Source: Sinorhizobium sp. RAC02
GTDB taxonomy: Bacteria > Pseudomonadota > Alphaproteobacteria > Rhizobiales > Rhizobiaceae
Length of the DNA: 64,000 bases
Direction: 5' to 3'
Assembly: GCF_001713395.1 (NCBI RefSeq)
Contig: NZ_CP016450.1
Location: 1,364,001 to 1,428,000, forward strand
The notes under the pieces are model-generated. The model saw only the letters and a program-made list of their open reading frames with translations. It did no database searches and was not told the origin of the DNA. Below, in pieces: positions 1-12,389 of this stretch (the stretch's first letter is position 1; each line of letters starts with the position of its first letter). The position numbers and the translations under genes are program-made.

Positions 1-597
1 GAACTCGTCTGGCTCGTCGAACACCCGCCGCTCTACACAGCCGGAACCAGCTCGAACGCGGCGGATCTCGTCGCGCCGGACCGCTTCCCGGTGTTTTCCA
101 CAGGCCGCGGCGGCGAATACACCTATCATGGCCCTGGCCAGCGGGTCGTCTACGTCATGCTGGACCTGAAACGGCGCCGGCAGGACGTGCGCGCCTTCGT
201 GGCGGCGCTTGAAGCTGTGGTGATCGACACGCTCGATTCCATGAATGTCCGCGGCGAACGGCGCGAGGACCGTGTCGGCGTCTGGGTGCGCCGGCCGGAG
301 CGCCCGCCGCTGCCCGATGGCTCGCCGGCCGAAGACAAGATCGCCGCGATCGGCATCCGCCTGCGTCGCTGGGTGAGCTTTCACGGCTTCTCGTTGAATG
401 TCGATCCCGATCTCGAGCATTTTTCTGGCATCGTGCCCTGCGGCATTCGCGGCTATGGCGTCACAAGCCTGGTCGATCTTGGTCTGCCCGTCATGATGAG
501 CGACGTGGATGTCCGGATCCGCGATTCGTTCGAGCGGGTATTCGGATCCACCATTTCCGAAGCGGACTGTCAGCCGAAAAGCCGGTCGCAGGCATAG
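1..597 (+). CDS. lipB: Octanoyltransferase LipB (5' end outside window)
   Basis: The reading frame is open from base 1, so the start codon lies upstream of the window. LipB transfers the octanoyl group from octanoyl-ACP to the lipoyl domains of 2-oxoacid dehydrogenases and GcvH (gcvH is also in this window). The motifs are visible: [13 protein letters not shown], the lysine of EDKIAAIGI, and the catalytic-cysteine segment [15 protein letters not shown]. The C-terminal tail is ordinary. The gene ends tail-to-tail with the M50 protease, overlapping it by 28 bases. Identification is firm; only the N-terminus is missing. Confidence 0.96.
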   Translation, partial: ELVWLVEHPPLYTAGTSSNAADLVAPDRFPVFSTGRGGEYTYHGPGQRVVYVMLDLKRRRQDVRAFVAALEAVVIDTLDSMNVRGERREDRVGVWVRRPERPPLPDGSPAEDKIAAIGIRLRRWVSFHGFSLNVDPDLEHFSGIVPCGIRGYGVTSLVDLGLPVMMSDVDVRIRDSFERVFGSTISEADCQPKSRSQA

Positions 598-1814
598 ATG
601 ATCGCATAGCCGTGCAGCACGATGGCGGCGTAAAGGCCGAAGCCGGCGAGCAGCCGCTGCGGCGCCGTCAGCGGATCGAGCGCTCGGCGCGGCTTGACGC
701 CGCCGGCACCGATGAGGCTGAGCACGGTGAAGACGGCAAGCCCGGCGATCAGCATCTGGGTCTGCAACCCGATTCGCCAGCCGACCCAGAGAATGACCAG
801 CGTCACGAGGAAACTTGCGACGAGAAGGCTTGTACGGGTCGAGAAGACCTGGCGCATGACCTGTCCCCCGTCGAAACGATGCATCGGCAGCAGGTTCAGC
901 AGGTTGAAAGCACCGAGAATCAGCAGGAACACCATAAGCGCGCCACCGACCATATGGCTGGCGGTATCGTGCAGCGCGATGATCGGCGGGACGAGAAAAG
1001 CCGACATGCCCGCCCCCATGAGGGCGCAGACCGCCACCTCAAACCGCGAATTGTAGGGTCTTCCGCCAACGGCAATACCACCGAGCAGCGGCAGGAAGAT
1101 CATGCGCACGCGTTGGTGCCCAAAGGCACGGTAGGCGGCCATGTGACCGAATTCGTGCAACACGATCACGACGGTCAGCATGGAGGACAACAACAGACCG
1201 CGCAGGCTTAGCCCGAAGAACGGCCAGAGCAGCAAGGTGGAGAACACCGCGAGCCCCACCTGCATCAGCGGATGCTCCAGAACGCCCCGCACCTCGCCAT
1301 TTCCCGTCGCCAGCCATTGGTCGAGCGCCTTCATCTCGCGACGGAGCTGGATGTAGCGGAAGAGCAGAAAGGCGATACCGCGATATTTGTCGGTCTGCTC
1401 GACGGTCAGCGCCGTGCCCCCTGAAACCGGGCGCAAAAAACGCCGCTCGACGTAGTTTTTCCAGAAGGACGCGTCGAGTGCGCTGTCTTCGACGACCCGG
1501 GTCTCACAGGCGAGGCCTGCGGTATCGGTTGTCTCGCTGACCGCGAGCGTGCGGGTGATCGGCTCACCCCGGCGGTCGGGATAGGAAAAGGTCTGCCTGA
1601 CGCGATTGTCGGCCAGCCGATTGCTGGAGAGAATCGAGGGATGCCAGTCCGCCTCTGCGCCAAGTGGACTGACGAGCGCCGCAATGCGGCTCGGGGACGC
1701 GCTGAGGACGCGTGTGAGCCGGAGTGTACGGCGCCCGATCGGCGCGGCGATCAAGAGCCAGATCAGGCCAAGATTGATCGCCAGAAGCAGAAGCACCGAA
1801 AGCGAGGTCGACAT
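570..1814 (-). CDS. Site-2-protease-like zinc metalloprotease, M50 family
   Basis: A 414-residue membrane protein. An N-terminal helix is followed by a soluble segment (about residues 35-150) that resembles an SRPBCC/START-type fold; that resemblance is inference. A multi-helix core then carries the zinc motif HEFGH, followed by the second metal-ligand motif [11 protein letters not shown]. Family members cut substrates within the membrane; no substrate is suggested by the neighbours. I chose the start at 1814 because an AGGGAGG Shine-Dalgarno lies six bases upstream; two upstream in-frame ATGs overlap that element. The 3' end overlaps lipB tail-to-tail. Family assignment is good, function unknown. 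Confidence 0.85.
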   Translation of the reverse strand: MSTSLSVLLLLAINLGLIWLLIAAPIGRRTLRLTRVLSASPSRIAALVSPLGAEADWHPSILSSNRLADNRVRQTFSYPDRRGEPITRTLAVSETTDTAGLACETRVVEDSALDASFWKNYVERRFLRPVSGGTALTVEQTDKYRGIAFLLFRYIQLRREMKALDQWLATGNGEVRGVLEHPLMQVGLAVFSTLLLWPFFGLSLRGLLLSSMLTVVIVLHEFGHMAAYRAFGHQRVRMIFLPLLGGIAVGGRPYNSRFEVAVCALMGAGMSAFLVPPIIALHDTASHMVGGALMVFLLILGAFNLLNLLPMHRFDGGQVMRQVFSTRTSLLVASFLVTLVILWVGWRIGLQTQMLIAGLAVFTVLSLIGAGGVKPRRALDPLTAPQRLLAGFGLYAAIVLHGYAIIYACDRLFG

Positions 1815-1890
1815 GCCCATCCTCCCTGTCGTCATGGCAGGCAGGCCCTAGGCTAACGGCAAGTTCCTAACAAACGTTAAGAATCGCAAA

Positions 1891-3843
<1,953 letters not shown>

Positions 3844-3940
3844 GCTTTCCTCCCGGCAGTCTCAGACGGGAGTTGTAGCCACAAACACCCTGCCCGTACA
3901 ACGGCGTCGCAACCGCAATTTGCCCGTTGCCTCAAGCACT

Positions 3941-4882
3941 TTAGTCGAACGCGATGTCGGCCGAGGCCTTCCGGTTCTTGTGTTCGCGCCAGATGATGAA
4001 GAGACCGGAGGCGACGATGATGGCTATGCCGAGCCATTTGGACGGCGTGGGAAAGTCGCCGAAGATGGCATAGCCGAGCACGGTCGCCGAGATGATCTCG
4101 AAATACTGGAACGGTGCCAGCAGCGAGAGCGGCGCCATGCGGAAGGCGCGCACGACCAGCATATGCGCATAGCCGGACAGCGCGCCGAGGATGACGAGCA
4201 GGACGAGGGCAAAGACCGATGTCGGCAGCGACGGTGCAAAATCGCCAATGCCGGCCGAATGGCCCGCGAAAAGTGCTGCGCCCATGAAGATCGTGCCGCC
4301 GAAGCCGGCGATCGTCTGCATGGTCAGCGGCGAATCGGCATCACCGATCGCGCGGTTCATGAAGAGGTAGATCGAATAGAGGAAGGCGCAGGCGACCGGC
4401 AGCAGCGCCGTCCAGCCGAAAAGCACGAAGCTCGGCTGGATGACGATGAGCGCACCGCCGAAGCCGACGATGATGGCAAGCCAGCGCCGCCAGCCGACCC
4501 TGTCGCCGAGGAACGTGGCGGACATGGCCGTCAGAATGAAGGGCTCGACGAAGTAGATCGCGAACACATCGGCGAGCGGCATGTATTTGACCGCCGCGAA
4601 GAACAGCAGGCTTGCCGCACCGTGGATGGCGCCACGCAGCAGGTTCAGCCACGGCTGCTTCGGCCGCAAGGTTGCGGCACCGGCGGCGGTGAAGATCAGC
4701 GGGATCGTGCAGACGACCTGGAAGAAGAAGCGATAGAACGTCACCTGGCCGGGCGACATGTCGGCAAATGTCGCCATATATTTGGCGATCGCGTCCATGC
4801 CGGGCAGAAGCAGCATGGCGACGGACATCAGCACGACGCCCCGCATGATACTTCCGTCCTGTTGGTCCGTCGTGGTGCTCAT
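3941..4882 (-). CDS. DMT-superfamily (EamA) transporter
   Basis: A 313-residue protein with about ten hydrophobic helices arranged as two EamA repeats, typical of drug/metabolite exporters in the inner membrane. I place the start at 4882 (residues MSTTTDQQD); the frame stays open further upstream but that extension is basic and atypical. It ends 97 bases before pccA on the same strand, so co-transcription is possible. It is divergent from the XRE regulator at 5050. The substrate cannot be inferred. Confidence 0.85.
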   Translation of the reverse strand: MSTTTDQQDGSIMRGVVLMSVAMLLLPGMDAIAKYMATFADMSPGQVTFYRFFFQVVCTIPLIFTAAGAATLRPKQPWLNLLRGAIHGAASLLFFAAVKYMPLADVFAIYFVEPFILTAMSATFLGDRVGWRRWLAIIVGFGGALIVIQPSFVLFGWTALLPVACAFLYSIYLFMNRAIGDADSPLTMQTIAGFGGTIFMGAALFAGHSAGIGDFAPSLPTSVFALVLLVILGALSGYAHMLVVRAFRMAPLSLLAPFQYFEIISATVLGYAIFGDFPTPSKWLGIAIIVASGLFIIWREHKNRKASADIAFD

Positions 4883-5049
4883 GATGCGACTCCCTAGATC
4901 GCCCCTGCATAGCCCTTTTGTGCCGTCCTGCAATGCCGGAAATCCTGCCCCCGGACGACCGGCACGCAGGCGTCGCGAAGCGGCGCATTTGAGGTAGAAG
5001 GCGATCGTGGATTGCCTGTAAACTCTCGGCGAAGACAATGGAGGCCGCG

Positions 5050-5454
5050 ATGACCTTTCCCGGCGAGAACAACACGATCCCCTTTCCTTCCGGCCGCGTC
5101 GACGGCGATACGCTCGGTGGCCGCATCTGGCGGGCGCGCGATGCGCTGGGCCTGTCTCTGGCAGATCTCGCCTCCCGCCTCGGCCTGCCGGAAGAAACGG
5201 TCAGTGGCTGGGAACGCGACCACGCCGAGCCCGACACCAAGGCGATGTTCATGCTCGCCGGCGTGCTCTCCGTCTCCCCCTCCTGGCTGATCGCCGGCAT
5301 CGGCGAGGCTCCGGCAGACCCGACCGGGGATGAGCACCTGCACCCGCTGCTGCGCCAGCTTCGTGAAATCCACCAGCTCCACGACCAGACGGGCAAGGCG
5401 ATCACAGCGCTCGAAGCCGAGATCGCCAAATTGATCAAATCAGATCACGACTGA
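5050..5454 (+). CDS. XRE-family helix-turn-helix regulator
   Basis: A 134-residue protein. An HTH_3 domain (about residues 18-78, with LSLADLASRLGLPEETVSGW) is followed by a short charged C-terminal segment with heptad-like leucines, a probable dimerisation coiled coil. Two ATGs are possible, at 5038 and 5050. I prefer 5050 because GGAGG at 5040-5044 sits five bases upstream, and the 5038 ATG overlaps that element. It lies divergent from the DMT transporter and 85 bases before adhC, so it is a candidate local regulator of either; that is inference. Confidence 0.85.
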   Translation: MTFPGENNTIPFPSGRVDGDTLGGRIWRARDALGLSLADLASRLGLPEETVSGWERDHAEPDTKAMFMLAGVLSVSPSWLIAGIGEAPADPTGDEHLHPLLRQLREIHQLHDQTGKAITALEAEIAKLIKSDHD

Positions 5455-5539
5455 CATTTTTGCCATTACCGCACTTGAGGCGCCGGACCGGCTCTGCAAT
5501 GGTCCGCCCGAACAGAGAATCCGCATAGGGAGATAGAAG

Positions 5540-6663
<1,124 letters not shown>

Positions 6664-6667
<4 letters not shown>

Positions 6668-7128
6668 CGTCTACGGACCACTACAGCGTCGACGTGCGGA
6701 GGCTGCATGCATTCTCCGCCGTCGAACTCTATGCGCTGCTGAAGCTGCGCGTGGACGTCTTCATCGTCGAGCAGGCCTGCGTCTATCCGGAACTGGACGG
6801 CAAGGATCCGGAAGCGCTTCATCTTCGCCTGTTGATCGGCGGTGAGACGGCCGCGTATGCGCGACTATGGCGGCCTGTGGACGCGCCGCCACGCATCGGC
6901 CGGGTGCTTGTCGCACCCAACCATCGCGGCAAACGCCTTGGTGATGCCGTCATGCGCGAAGCGATCCGCGTCTGCGAAATGCATTTTCCCGGCGAGCCGA
7001 TTGCGCTATCCGCGCAAAGCCACCTGGAGCGCTTCTACCGGTCCCTTGGCTTCACGCCGACATCGGAGGAATATGTCGAGGACGATATTCCGCATATCGA
7101 CATGCAGCGTCCTGCCGGCCATTCTTGA
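6664..7128 (+). CDS. elaA: ElaA-family GNAT N-acetyltransferase
   Basis: A 154-residue protein matching the ElaA-type GNAT family in length and in the segments ELYALLKLRVDVFIVEQ, RIGRVLVAPNHRGKRLGDAV (the acetyl-CoA pyrophosphate-binding motif) and LERFYRSLGF. The start is a TTG at 6664 whose last two bases form part of the frmA stop (TTGA overlap), implying translational coupling; no ATG occurs in the right place. The next gene begins three bases after its stop. The substrate of ElaA proteins is unknown, so a role in formaldehyde metabolism is only suggested by position. Confidence 0.85.
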
Positions 7129-7131
7129 GCC

Positions 7132-7611
7132 ATGCAAAAGAACAGCACCATGATCTATGTCGACGCCGATGCCTGCCCGGTAAAGGCCGAAATCCTGAAG
7201 GTTGCCGAACGGCACGAGATGGAAGTGACCTTCGTCGCCAATTCCGGCCTGCGCCCGTCGCGGGACCCGATGGTGAAGAACATCATCGTGTCCGGCGCCT
7301 TCGACGCCGCGGACAACTGGATCGCCGAGCATGTCGGCGACGATGACATCGTGATAACGGCCGACGTGCCGCTTGCGGTGCGCTGCGTCGAGAAGGGCGC
7401 GCACGTGACCGGCCCGACCGGCCGGCTCTTCGACAAGACCAATATCGGCATGGCGAGCGCCATGCGTGATCTTGGTGCGCATCTGCGCGAGACCGGCGAA
7501 AGCAAGGGCTACAACGCCGCCTTTTCGCCACGCGACCGCTCGGCCTTCCTCGAAACGCTCGATCGCCTCTGCCGCCGCGCGAAAAATGCCCGCACGGGGC
7601 CTGCTGCATGA
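7132..7611 (+). CDS. YaiI/YqxD family protein (UPF0178, DUF188)
   Basis: A 159-residue protein with the family signature YVDADACPVK near the N-terminus and GPTGRLFDKTNIG in the middle. The family has a NYN/PIN-like fold and is suspected to be a nuclease; function is not established. The start could also be the ATG at 7150, which would give the shorter family-typical N-terminus MIYVDADACP. Neither start has a strong Shine-Dalgarno. It begins three bases after elaA and overlaps the next gene by four bases, so it belongs to the frmA-frmB run. Confidence 0.86.
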   Translation: MQKNSTMIYVDADACPVKAEILKVAERHEMEVTFVANSGLRPSRDPMVKNIIVSGAFDAADNWIAEHVGDDDIVITADVPLAVRCVEKGAHVTGPTGRLFDKTNIGMASAMRDLGAHLRETGESKGYNAAFSPRDRSAFLETLDRLCRRAKNARTGPAA

Positions 7612-8264
7612 GCAAAGATCCGGGGCAGAGGATTTTCGGCCGCCACGTCCCCTTCTATGCCGGCATCGGCGCGGCGGCGCTCGGCCTCGCGGTTGCGCTC
7701 TGGCTGAAGCCGGATTTCGCCATTGAGATCGCTGCCGTCGCCTTCTTCCTCTGCTATCTGCTGCTGACCGCCTGGCGCGTGCCCTACCTCACGGCCGTCC
7801 ATCTCGAGCACTATGCGACGGATAGCGACGAGCCAGTGGCCATCATCTTCGGCGTGACCTTCGCCGCCGTCGCCATCTCGACAGGCTCGCTCTTCGTGGT
7901 GTTGAACCGGCCGGCCGCGTCACTTGCGGAATTCACTCTTGCCTTCGCGTCCGTTGCCCTCGGCTGGCTCACCATCCACACCATGGCGGCCATGCACTAT
8001 GCCCATCTCTACTGGCGGCCCGGCAGCACCGAAACCAGTTCCGACGCCGGCCGCAGTCTCGATTTTCCGGGCGATGCCGCGCCCGGCGCCTATGATTTCC
8101 TCTATTTCGCCTTCGTGATCGGCATGACGGCGCAAACCTCGGACGTCGCGATCACCTCCACGGCGATGCGCAAGGTCAACCTGCTGCACGCCGTGGTTTC
8201 CTTCTTCTTCAACACGGTGCTGGTCGCCGCCGCCGTCAACGCGGCGGTGTCGCTCGCTACCTGA
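7608..8264 (+). CDS. DUF1345 family inner-membrane protein
   Basis: A 218-residue protein with about five predicted transmembrane helices and the family-like segment YDFLYFAFVIGMTAQTSDV followed by MRKVNLLHAVVSFFFNTVLVA. The ATG overlaps the previous stop (ATGA). The family is uncharacterised. Position between yaiI and frmB, with 19 bases to frmB, puts it inside the formaldehyde-detoxification transcription unit, but nothing in the protein indicates a link. Confidence 0.82.
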   Translation: MSKDPGQRIFGRHVPFYAGIGAAALGLAVALWLKPDFAIEIAAVAFFLCYLLLTAWRVPYLTAVHLEHYATDSDEPVAIIFGVTFAAVAISTGSLFVVLNRPAASLAEFTLAFASVALGWLTIHTMAAMHYAHLYWRPGSTETSSDAGRSLDFPGDAAPGAYDFLYFAFVIGMTAQTSDVAITSTAMRKVNLLHAVVSFFFNTVLVAAAVNAAVSLAT

Positions 8265-8283
8265 ACCACATTCGGAGTTTTTA

Positions 8284-9117
8284 ATGAAAGTGCTTTCCCA
8301 GAACACCGCCTTCGGCGGCATGCAGGGTGTCTTCGCCCACGATTCCGAGGCCTGCAAGGGCGAGATGACCTTCGCCGTCTTCGTGCCGCCGCAGGCGATC
8401 AAGGAGCCGCGCCCGGTGCTCTGGTATCTGTCCGGCCTCACCTGCAGCCATGCCAATGTGATGGAAAAGGGTGAATACCGCCGCATGGCCGCCGAACTCG
8501 GCCTCATCATCGTCTGCCCGGATACCAGCCCGCGCGGCAACGACGTGCCGGATGAAATCACCAACTGGCAGATGGGCAAGGGCGCCGGCTTTTATCTCGA
8601 CGCCACCGAGCGGCCCTGGGCGGAAAACTTCCAGATGTACAGCTACGTGACGGAAGAGCTGCCCAACTTCGCCAGCCAGCATTTCCGCATGGACATGAGC
8701 CGCCAGGGCATTTTCGGTCACTCGATGGGTGGTCATGGCGCCATGACGATCGCGCTGAAGAACCCGGAACGCTTCAAGAGCTGCTCGGCCTTCGCGCCGA
8801 TCGTCGAGCCCTCGACCGCGGACTGGTCGATGCCCGCCTTCGAAAAATATCTGGGCGCCGACAAGGCAGCCTGGCGTCAATATGATGCGTGCGCGCTTGT
8901 TGCGGACGGCGCGCGTTTCCCGGAATTCCTGATCGACCAGGGCAAGGCCGACGGCTTCCTGGACAACGGCCTGCGACCTTGGCTCTTCGAGGAGGCGATC
9001 AAGGGCACGGATATCGGGCTGACGCTGCGCATGCACGAGCGCTATGACCACTCCTACTATTTCATCTCGACCTTCATGGACGATCACCTGAAATGGCACG
9101 CCGAACGTCTCGGCTGA
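8284..9117 (+). CDS. frmB: S-formylglutathione hydrolase
   Basis: A 277-residue esterase-D family alpha/beta hydrolase that releases formate and glutathione from S-formylglutathione. The nucleophile elbow GHSMGGHGA (about residue 145), the oxyanion segment LSGLTC, and the C-terminal histidine region HERYDHSYYFI are all present. Length is typical (also called fghA). It is the last gene of the run that starts at frmA; a GC-rich hairpin lies about 15 bases after its stop. Confidence 0.96.
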   Translation: MKVLSQNTAFGGMQGVFAHDSEACKGEMTFAVFVPPQAIKEPRPVLWYLSGLTCSHANVMEKGEYRRMAAELGLIIVCPDTSPRGNDVPDEITNWQMGKGAGFYLDATERPWAENFQMYSYVTEELPNFASQHFRMDMSRQGIFGHSMGGHGAMTIALKNPERFKSCSAFAPIVEPSTADWSMPAFEKYLGADKAAWRQYDACALVADGARFPEFLIDQGKADGFLDNGLRPWLFEEAIKGTDIGLTLRMHERYDHSYYFISTFMDDHLKWHAERLG

Positions 9118-9131
9118 GGAAGAGATATGGC

Positions 9132-9158
9132 GGGGGTGCATGGCTGACATGTCACCCC
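9132..9158 (+). terminator. Hairpin after frmB, possible terminator
   Basis: An inverted repeat with arms GGGGTG (9133-9138) and CACCCC (9153-9158), plus inner pairing ATG/CAT. No T-run follows, so factor-independent termination is uncertain; it may only protect the 3' end. It separates frmB from the guanidine-II riboswitch. Confidence 0.4.
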
Positions 9159-9197
9159 TGCCCTTGCCCTTCCCGTCCGGATCGGCAATAGTTCGCC

Positions 9198-9269
9198 CGG
9201 TAGACGACTACCGCCGGATTCTTCGTCCGGTCACGATCGCGGGGACGGCCTCGCTCCTTTGAAACGGAG
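9198..9269 (+). promoter_or_regulatory. Guanidine-II (mini-ykkC) riboswitch with SD-sequestering platform
   Basis: Two hairpins with the ACGR loops that define this class. The first is CGGTAG-ACGA-CTACCG at 9198-9213. The second is GCGGGG-ACGG-CCTCGC at 9239-9254. A third small hairpin (CCGGA/TCCGG, 9214-9230) sits between them. Downstream, CTCC (9254-9257) can pair with GGAG (9266-9269), the Shine-Dalgarno of gdx. The C at 9254 is needed by both the second ACGR stem and the anti-SD stem, so guanidinium binding should free the SD. Guanidine-II RNAs are known to precede guanidinium exporters of the SMR family, exactly the gene found here. Confidence 0.9.
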
Positions 9270-9277
9270 TAGGCATC

Positions 9278-9592
9278 ATGCCCTGGATTCTTCTCGCTCT
9301 CGCCGGCATCTTTGAAATCGGCTGGGCGATCGGCCTCAAATACACCGACGGCTTCACCAAACCACTTCCTACGGCGCTCACTGCCGGCTCGATGGTCATC
9401 TCGATCGTGCTGCTCGGCCTTGCCGTGAAGACGCTGCCGATCGGCACTGCCTATGCGATCTGGACCGGTATCGGTACCGTCGGCACGGTGATGCTCGGCA
9501 TCTTCCTCTTCGCCGAGCCGGTAACGGCGATCCGCATGGGCTGCATCGCGCTCATCGTCACCGGTATCCTCGGCCTGAAGTTTGCGGCTTAA
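9278..9592 (+). CDS. gdx: Guanidinium exporter Gdx (SugE-type SMR protein)
   Basis: A 104-residue four-helix SMR transporter exporting guanidinium in exchange for protons, acting as a dual-topology dimer in the inner membrane. The Gdx-type residues known from characterised exporters are at the expected positions: E13, W16, S42, Y59 and W62. The segment GWAIGLKYTDGF is characteristic of the SugE branch rather than the EmrE branch. GGAG at 9266-9269 is the Shine-Dalgarno and lies inside the riboswitch expression platform. It is convergent with the DoxX gene. The older name is sugE. Confidence 0.95.
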   Translation: MPWILLALAGIFEIGWAIGLKYTDGFTKPLPTALTAGSMVISIVLLGLAVKTLPIGTAYAIWTGIGTVGTVMLGIFLFAEPVTAIRMGCIALIVTGILGLKFAA

Positions 9593-9634
9593 AGCAAGTC
9601 CAGCAAACGTGCGCAGCCAAATTGCGTTCCTCTC

Positions 9635-10018
9635 TTAACGACGGTTGTCGAGGGCGAAAGCCCCCGGCCCTGCCGCGGTAATGTAGAGAAAGATGAAGCA
9701 GAACAGCACCGCGGCGTCGCCGCGGTTGTTGATCGGGAAAAAGCTCTGCGGCGCATGCGCCATGAAATAGGCAACCGCCGTGAAGCCGCAGAGCACGAAG
9801 GCCACAGGCCGCGTGAAAAGACCCACCAGAATCAGCAGGCCGCCGACAATCTCCAGCACGCCCGCCAGGCCGATCAGGTTCATGAGATCGCCAAAGGGCT
9901 GTTCTGCGGGCGGAAAATTGAAGAATTTCTGCGTGCCGTGCTCGATGAGCAGCAGCGCCGTCATGATTCGAAGCGCTGCGAGCGCCTGCGGACGGTAAGC
10001 GGATAGTCGGTCGAACAT
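9635..10018 (-). CDS. DoxX family membrane protein
   Basis: A 127-residue protein with four hydrophobic segments and the DoxX/TQO pattern (RIMTALLLIEHGTQKFF, then GVLEIVGGLLILVGLFTRP). Family members are small inner-membrane proteins, some linked to redox or detoxification functions; the exact role is unknown. It begins 23 bases after pccB on the same strand, so it is probably co-transcribed with pccB. Confidence 0.85.
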   Translation of the reverse strand: MFDRLSAYRPQALAALRIMTALLLIEHGTQKFFNFPPAEQPFGDLMNLIGLAGVLEIVGGLLILVGLFTRPVAFVLCGFTAVAYFMAHAPQSFFPINNRGDAAVLFCFIFLYITAAGPGAFALDNRR

Positions 10019-10041
10019 GCTCTAACTCCCTGCCGGTTCAC

Positions 10042-11574
10042 TCACAGGGGAATGTTATCGTGTTTCTTCCACGGATTTTCCAGATCCTTGTTGCGCAGCA
10101 TGCGCAGCGCCCGCGCGATGCGCTTGCGGGTCGAATGCGGCATGATCACCTCATCGATGTAACCGCGCTCCGCCGCGACGAAGGGCGAGAGGAAACGATC
10201 CTCGTACATCTTCGTGTGTCCCGCGATCTTCTCCGGATCGTTGATATCCTTGCGGAAGATGATCTCGACTGCCCCCCTGGCACCCATCACGGCAATCTGC
10301 GCCGTCGGCCAGGCATAGTTGATATCGCCACGCAGGTGTTTTGACGCCATCACGTCATAGGCGCCCCCATAGGCTTTTCGCGTGATCAGCGTCACCTTGG
10401 GGACGGTCGCCTCGGCAAAGGCAAAGAGCAACTTGGCGCCATGCTTGATGAGGCCGCCATATTCCTGCGCGGTGCCCGGCAGGAAGCCCGGGACATCGAC
10501 GAAGGTCACGACGGGAATGCTGAAGCAGTCGCAGAAGCGCACGAAACGCGCGGCCTTGCGGCTGGCGTCCGAATCGAGCACGCCGGCCAGCACCATCGGC
10601 TGGTTGGCGACAAAGCCGACCGTCGAGCCTTCGATACGGCCGAAGCCGCAGACGATGTTTTTGGCAAAACTCTCCTGGATCTCGAAGAAATCACCCTCGT
10701 CAACGGTCTTGAGGATCAGTTCCTTGATGTCATAGGGCTTGTTGGCATTGGCCGGGATCAGGGTATCCAGCGACTCATCGACATCCTCGACCGACTGGAA
10801 GCACTCGATCTCCGGCACGGGAGATGTGTTCGACTGCGGCAGGAAATCGACGAGGCGCCGGACCTGCAACAGCGCATCGACGTCATTGTCATAGGCGCCA
10901 TCGGCGATCGAGGATTTCGTCGTGTGCACGGAGGCACCGCCAAGTTCTTCCGCAGTGACGGTCTCGTTCGTCACCGTTTTCACCACGTCCGGCCCGGTCA
11001 CGAACATGTAGGACGTGTCACGCACCATGAAGATGAAATCCGTCATGGCCGGCGAATAGACATCGCCGCCGGCACATGGCCCCATGATGACCGAAATCTG
11101 TGGGATGACACCGGAGGCGAGCACATTGCGCTGGAAGACTTCGGCATAGCCACCAAGCGCTGCGACACCCTCCTGGATGCGCGCGCCGCCCGCATCGTAA
11201 AGGCCGATGATCGGCGCGCGGTTCTTCAGCGCCATGTCCTGGACCTTCATGATCTTCTGGGCATGGGTTTCGGAAAGCGAGCCGCCGAAGACCGTGAAAT
11301 CCTTGGCGAAGACGAAGACGGTGCGGCCGTTGACCGTGCCCCAGCCGGTGACGACACCGTCGCCGGCGATCTTCGATTTCTCCATGCCGAAATCCGTCGA
11401 GCGATGCTCGACGAACATGTCGAATTCCTCGAACGAGCCCTCGTCCAGAAAGACATCGATGCGTTCGCGCGCCGTCAGCTTGCCGCGCTTGTGCTGTGCA
11501 TCGATGCGCACCTGGCCGCCGCCCATGCGGGCGCGCTCGCGCCGGACTTCGAGCTCGTGGAGAATTTCCTTCAT
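10042..11574 (-). CDS. pccB: Propionyl-CoA carboxylase beta (carboxyltransferase) subunit
   Basis: A 510-residue acetyl-CoA carboxyltransferase-fold protein of the PccB family, with the N-terminal segment [13 protein letters not shown], the oxyanion regions [11 protein letters not shown] and [12 protein letters not shown], and the C-terminal [11 protein letters not shown]. It transfers carboxylate from biotin on PccA to propionyl-CoA. The partner pccA lies 6.2 kb further along the minus strand, separated by DoxX, gdx, the formaldehyde run and the DMT transporter. It is followed on the same strand by DoxX. Confidence 0.95.
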   Translation of the reverse strand: MKEILHELEVRRERARMGGGQVRIDAQHKRGKLTARERIDVFLDEGSFEEFDMFVEHRSTDFGMEKSKIAGDGVVTGWGTVNGRTVFVFAKDFTVFGGSLSETHAQKIMKVQDMALKNRAPIIGLYDAGGARIQEGVAALGGYAEVFQRNVLASGVIPQISVIMGPCAGGDVYSPAMTDFIFMVRDTSYMFVTGPDVVKTVTNETVTAEELGGASVHTTKSSIADGAYDNDVDALLQVRRLVDFLPQSNTSPVPEIECFQSVEDVDESLDTLIPANANKPYDIKELILKTVDEGDFFEIQESFAKNIVCGFGRIEGSTVGFVANQPMVLAGVLDSDASRKAARFVRFCDCFSIPVVTFVDVPGFLPGTAQEYGGLIKHGAKLLFAFAEATVPKVTLITRKAYGGAYDVMASKHLRGDINYAWPTAQIAVMGARGAVEIIFRKDINDPEKIAGHTKMYEDRFLSPFVAAERGYIDEVIMPHSTRKRIARALRMLRNKDLENPWKKHDNIPL

Positions 11575-11661
11575 GCCTTCGGTTCCTCCCGTTTCACCAA
11601 TGGCTTAGCATGCGGGATCGGGAGCTTGAAGGGGCGTTTTCTAGATCGAAGGTCTTAGAAT

Positions 11662-12315
11662 TCACTCGCAACTGATCGTCTGGGTGACGACGCAGGGCGC
11701 GATCTTCTTCTTGGAGCCGTCCGGCAGCGCGCGCGAGCGCACCGTCAGCGCCGCTTCGGTCGGGATGACAACTGGGCGCGTGTCCCTGCGCGAATGGTCC
11801 TGGACGGTCTGGCGTGCCGCCGGCTTGCGCTGGCCACCGGCATGCTTTCGTCCCTTGCCGGGGCGTTTGCCAATGGAGGTCTTTCCGGCCGAAACCGGTG
11901 CCAGGTGGTAGGCGAGCGCCACCCGCTTGGCGATTGCGTCACCAAGTGCTGTTTCGCGGCCCTTGCGGCCGGGCATATAGCTGTTGACCGTCATGGCCTG
12001 GCGCGACGAGGTGCCGCCCTTCAGGTCAGACAGGGTGACCGTGACATTGGCCGAACTCTGGCCATCAGCCGTCTGCTTGAGTGCTGAGACCCGCACATCC
12101 AGGGCAGCGCGGTCAATCTGCATCGCGCGACGGGTGGCCCCGGCCGCGCGCTTCAGGTGTTCGCCGGTCCGTTTCAGCACGCTTGACGGGACGCTTTCAT
12201 CGCCGCTCACCACGACCTTGCGGATATCCCGCACGGGAAATCCTTCTGCGGCGGCGGCAAGCGGTGCGGAAACGAGGAGGCAGGCGGAGAGAAGCGTGCG
12301 GAGAAGGAACTGCAT
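11662..12315 (-). CDS. Secreted basic hypothetical protein
   Basis: A 217-residue protein with a clear N-terminal signal peptide (MQFLLRTLLSACLLVSAPLAAAAEG, cleavage probably after AAA). A central region of alternating beta-type sequence (about residues 27-130) is followed by a lysine/arginine/proline-rich stretch (about 140-180) and a C-terminus with two cysteines. I chose 12315 because it starts exactly at the signal peptide; the upstream TTG at 12360 gives an unlikely charged extension. I do not recognise a family. It follows the ATP12 chaperone gene in reverse order, 74 bases away. Confidence 0.7.
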   Translation of the reverse strand: MQFLLRTLLSACLLVSAPLAAAAEGFPVRDIRKVVVSGDESVPSSVLKRTGEHLKRAAGATRRAMQIDRAALDVRVSALKQTADGQSSANVTVTLSDLKGGTSSRQAMTVNSYMPGRKGRETALGDAIAKRVALAYHLAPVSAGKTSIGKRPGKGRKHAGGQRKPAARQTVQDHSRRDTRPVVIPTEAALTVRSRALPDGSKKKIAPCVVTQTISCE

Positions 12316-12389
12316 GAGACGAATACCGGTATGCGATGTCAATGGTCGGTGGCGTGTCAAAATGGTGCGAAAGTCTTAACGAATGCTGA

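Noticed and set aside
12322..12335. Short palindrome ATACCGGTAT upstream of the secreted basic protein gene
   Set aside because: Ten bases are too short, and it lies within the leader of a gene with no known regulator.
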